Shown: positions 63,104 to 64,000 of the stretch, one piece after another
Position numbering within the stretch: the stretch's first letter is position 1
How the letters are laid out: every line of letters starts with the position of its first letter
Source of the DNA: Bradyrhizobium sp. ORS 285
GTDB lineage: Bacteria; Pseudomonadota; Alphaproteobacteria; Rhizobiales; Xanthobacteraceae
Direction of reading: 5' to 3'
DNA length: 64,000 nt
NCBI RefSeq assembly: GCF_900176205.1
Contig: NZ_LT859959.1
Location: forward strand, 2,232,001-2,296,000
Notes under the pieces: model-generated
Database searches by the model: none
The model's input: the letters and a program-made list of their open reading frames with translations, nothing else
Told to the model about the DNA's origin: nothing
Translations under genes and position numbers: made by a program

Positions 63104-63313
63104 ATGGTTGCCGTCAAGACGCGAGCCTTCACCATCCTGTACGAGTTCGAGCATGCCCAGACCGAGTTGATCGGCAAGTGCGTGGCGCTGAGCGATGGCA
63201 AGGCCGGAACCGTGGAGCAGGTCTATCTCGACGAACTGCACGGCCTGCGCATCGCCATCACCGGCCACGAGGGACGCTGGCCGGTATCGACCATCAAGTT
63301 CGCGGAGCGCTGA
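63104..63313 (+). CDS. small conserved-type protein, function unknown
   Basis: A 69-residue protein with no signal peptide. It reads like a small beta-barrel: FTILYEFEHAQTELIGKC, then VYLDELHGLRIAITGHEG and WPVSTIKFAE. It may be a stand-alone RNA- or regulator-type domain, but no family is recognised. No strong ribosome site precedes the ATG. It sits before the amylase-family gene on the same strand. Confidence 0.55.
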   Translation: MVAVKTRAFTILYEFEHAQTELIGKCVALSDGKAGTVEQVYLDELHGLRIAITGHEGRWPVSTIKFAER

Positions 63314-63367
63314 GCGGCGAACGCCCGGGCGCTTTGGAACCTTCAAACGATCGAGCGGATTGGGTTG

Positions 63368-64000
63368 ATGTCGCATGGCCCCATGCGGCGCAGCTCATCC
63401 TTGTCGCAGGTCGCCAATTCCACGATGTCCGAGGAGACGAAACAGCCCGAGCGACCCTGGTGGCAAGACGCCGTGATCTATGAAATCGCGCCGATCTCGT
63501 TCCAGGACAGCAATGGCGACGGCAAGGGTGACCTTCCAGGACTGCTGTCGCGCCTCGACTATCTGCAATGGCTCGGCATCGATGCGGTTTGGCTGACTCC
63601 CATCTACAAGACGCCGTTTCGCGATCTCGGCTACGACATCTCCGACTATTGCACGATCGATCCGCGCTTCGGCAGCATGGCTGATTTCGATGCGCTCGTG
63701 GCGCGGCTGCATGAGGCCAACATCCGCCTCATCCTTGATCTCGTGCCGAACCACACCGCTGACGATCATGCCTGGTTCGAAGAGAGCGCCTCGTCCCGCG
63801 ACAACGTCAAGGCGGATTGGTACCTCTGGGCCGATCCGGCCGCCAACGGCGGCCCGCCGAACAACTGGATCAGCCGCTTCGGCGGCAGCGCCTGGGAATG
63901 GTGTGAGGCGCGGCGGCAATATTACTACCATTCGTTCCTCGTCGAACAACCCGATCTCAATTGGCGCAATCCGCAGGTGAGGGAGGCGATCGCCGACGTC
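63368..64000 (+). CDS. GH13 alpha-glucosidase/trehalose synthase-like enzyme, partial
   Basis: The first 211 codons of a glycoside hydrolase family 13 enzyme that runs off the window. PWWQDAVIYEIAPISFQDSNGDGKGDLPGL is the barrel start (Asp/Asn Ca-type loop), WLGIDAVWLTPIYKTPF and GYDISDYCTIDPRFG follow, and DLVPNHTADDHAWF is conserved region I. The catalytic Asp and Glu lie beyond the window. ATG 63368 and ATG 63425 are both possible; the first 19 codons have no family match, so 63425 may be the true start. It likely acts on maltose or malto-oligosaccharides. Confidence 0.85.
   Translation, partial: MSHGPMRRSSSLSQVANSTMSEETKQPERPWWQDAVIYEIAPISFQDSNGDGKGDLPGLLSRLDYLQWLGIDAVWLTPIYKTPFRDLGYDISDYCTIDPRFGSMADFDALVARLHEANIRLILDLVPNHTADDHAWFEESASSRDNVKADWYLWADPAANGGPPNNWISRFGGSAWEWCEARRQYYYHSFLVEQPDLNWRNPQVREAIADV

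Overview
The window looks like chromosomal DNA of a GC-rich alphaproteobacterium, most likely a Bradyrhizobium-type organism (Nitrobacteraceae). This rests on gene content and protein style, not on a database match: an oxygen-dependent B12 pathway with BluB and CbiD, DUF1236 and BA14K envelope proteins, a large biosynthetic-type amino acid decarboxylase, and FliD/FliS-containing flagellar genes. No rRNA, tRNA, CRISPR array, complete insertion sequence or origin is visible.

Layout. 1-9.6 kb is mixed accessory/housekeeping DNA: a small secreted Cys protein, a GST gene lying between a broken 5' copy of arr and an intact arr (rifampin ADP-ribosyltransferase), a ~400-bp dispersed repeat, a DUF1236 protein, a VanZ-like protein, a split ThDP decarboxylase divergent from a D-2-hydroxyacid dehydrogenase, a GNAT acetyltransferase and an Orn/Lys/Arg decarboxylase. 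9.8-32.4 kb is one nearly complete aerobic cobalamin locus: lower-ligand and nucleotide-loop genes (cobT, phosphatase, cobS, bluB), aminopropanol arm (cobD, cbiB), adenosylation/amidation (cobO, cobQ, cobB), a cobalamin riboswitch before a HupE/UreJ-type transporter, DUF1636 protein and CobW, then cobN and the ring methylation/contraction genes cobG-H-I-J-K-L-E-M with cbiD in place of cobF. cobA and the chelatase partners CobS/CobT (ATPase type) are not here. 32.4-34.5 kb has a formyltransferase and a putative glycosyltransferase in one operon, divergent from an ECF sigma gene and followed by a flagellar filament/hook block (35.4-45.5 kb: flagellin, fliD, fliS, flgD, flgE, two small coiled-coil proteins, flgK, flgL).

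45.6-49.4 kb is an unusual two-gene operon: a DUF4336-SDR fusion and a lone CyoB-type quinol oxidase subunit I with no cyoA/C/D. 49.4-55.3 kb, all on the minus strand, has three small secreted low-complexity proteins, an alpha/beta hydrolase, O-acetylhomoserine sulfhydrylase, a nitroreductase and an orphan SsuA-like binding protein. 55.3-64 kb has a second copy of the dispersed repeat in inverted orientation, a secreted protein of unknown function, a TetR/O-methyltransferase pair with a clear operator candidate, a racemase-like protein lacking both catalytic cysteines, an FMN-dependent monooxygenase, a tannase-family esterase, and the start of a GH13 glucosidase running off the window.

The most unusual items are the repeat pair with covarying stems, the cob genes embedded antisense within a co-oriented run with overlapping tails, the CTG start of cobW, the fusion-plus-orphan-oxidase operon, and the sugar-modification pair beside the flagellar block.
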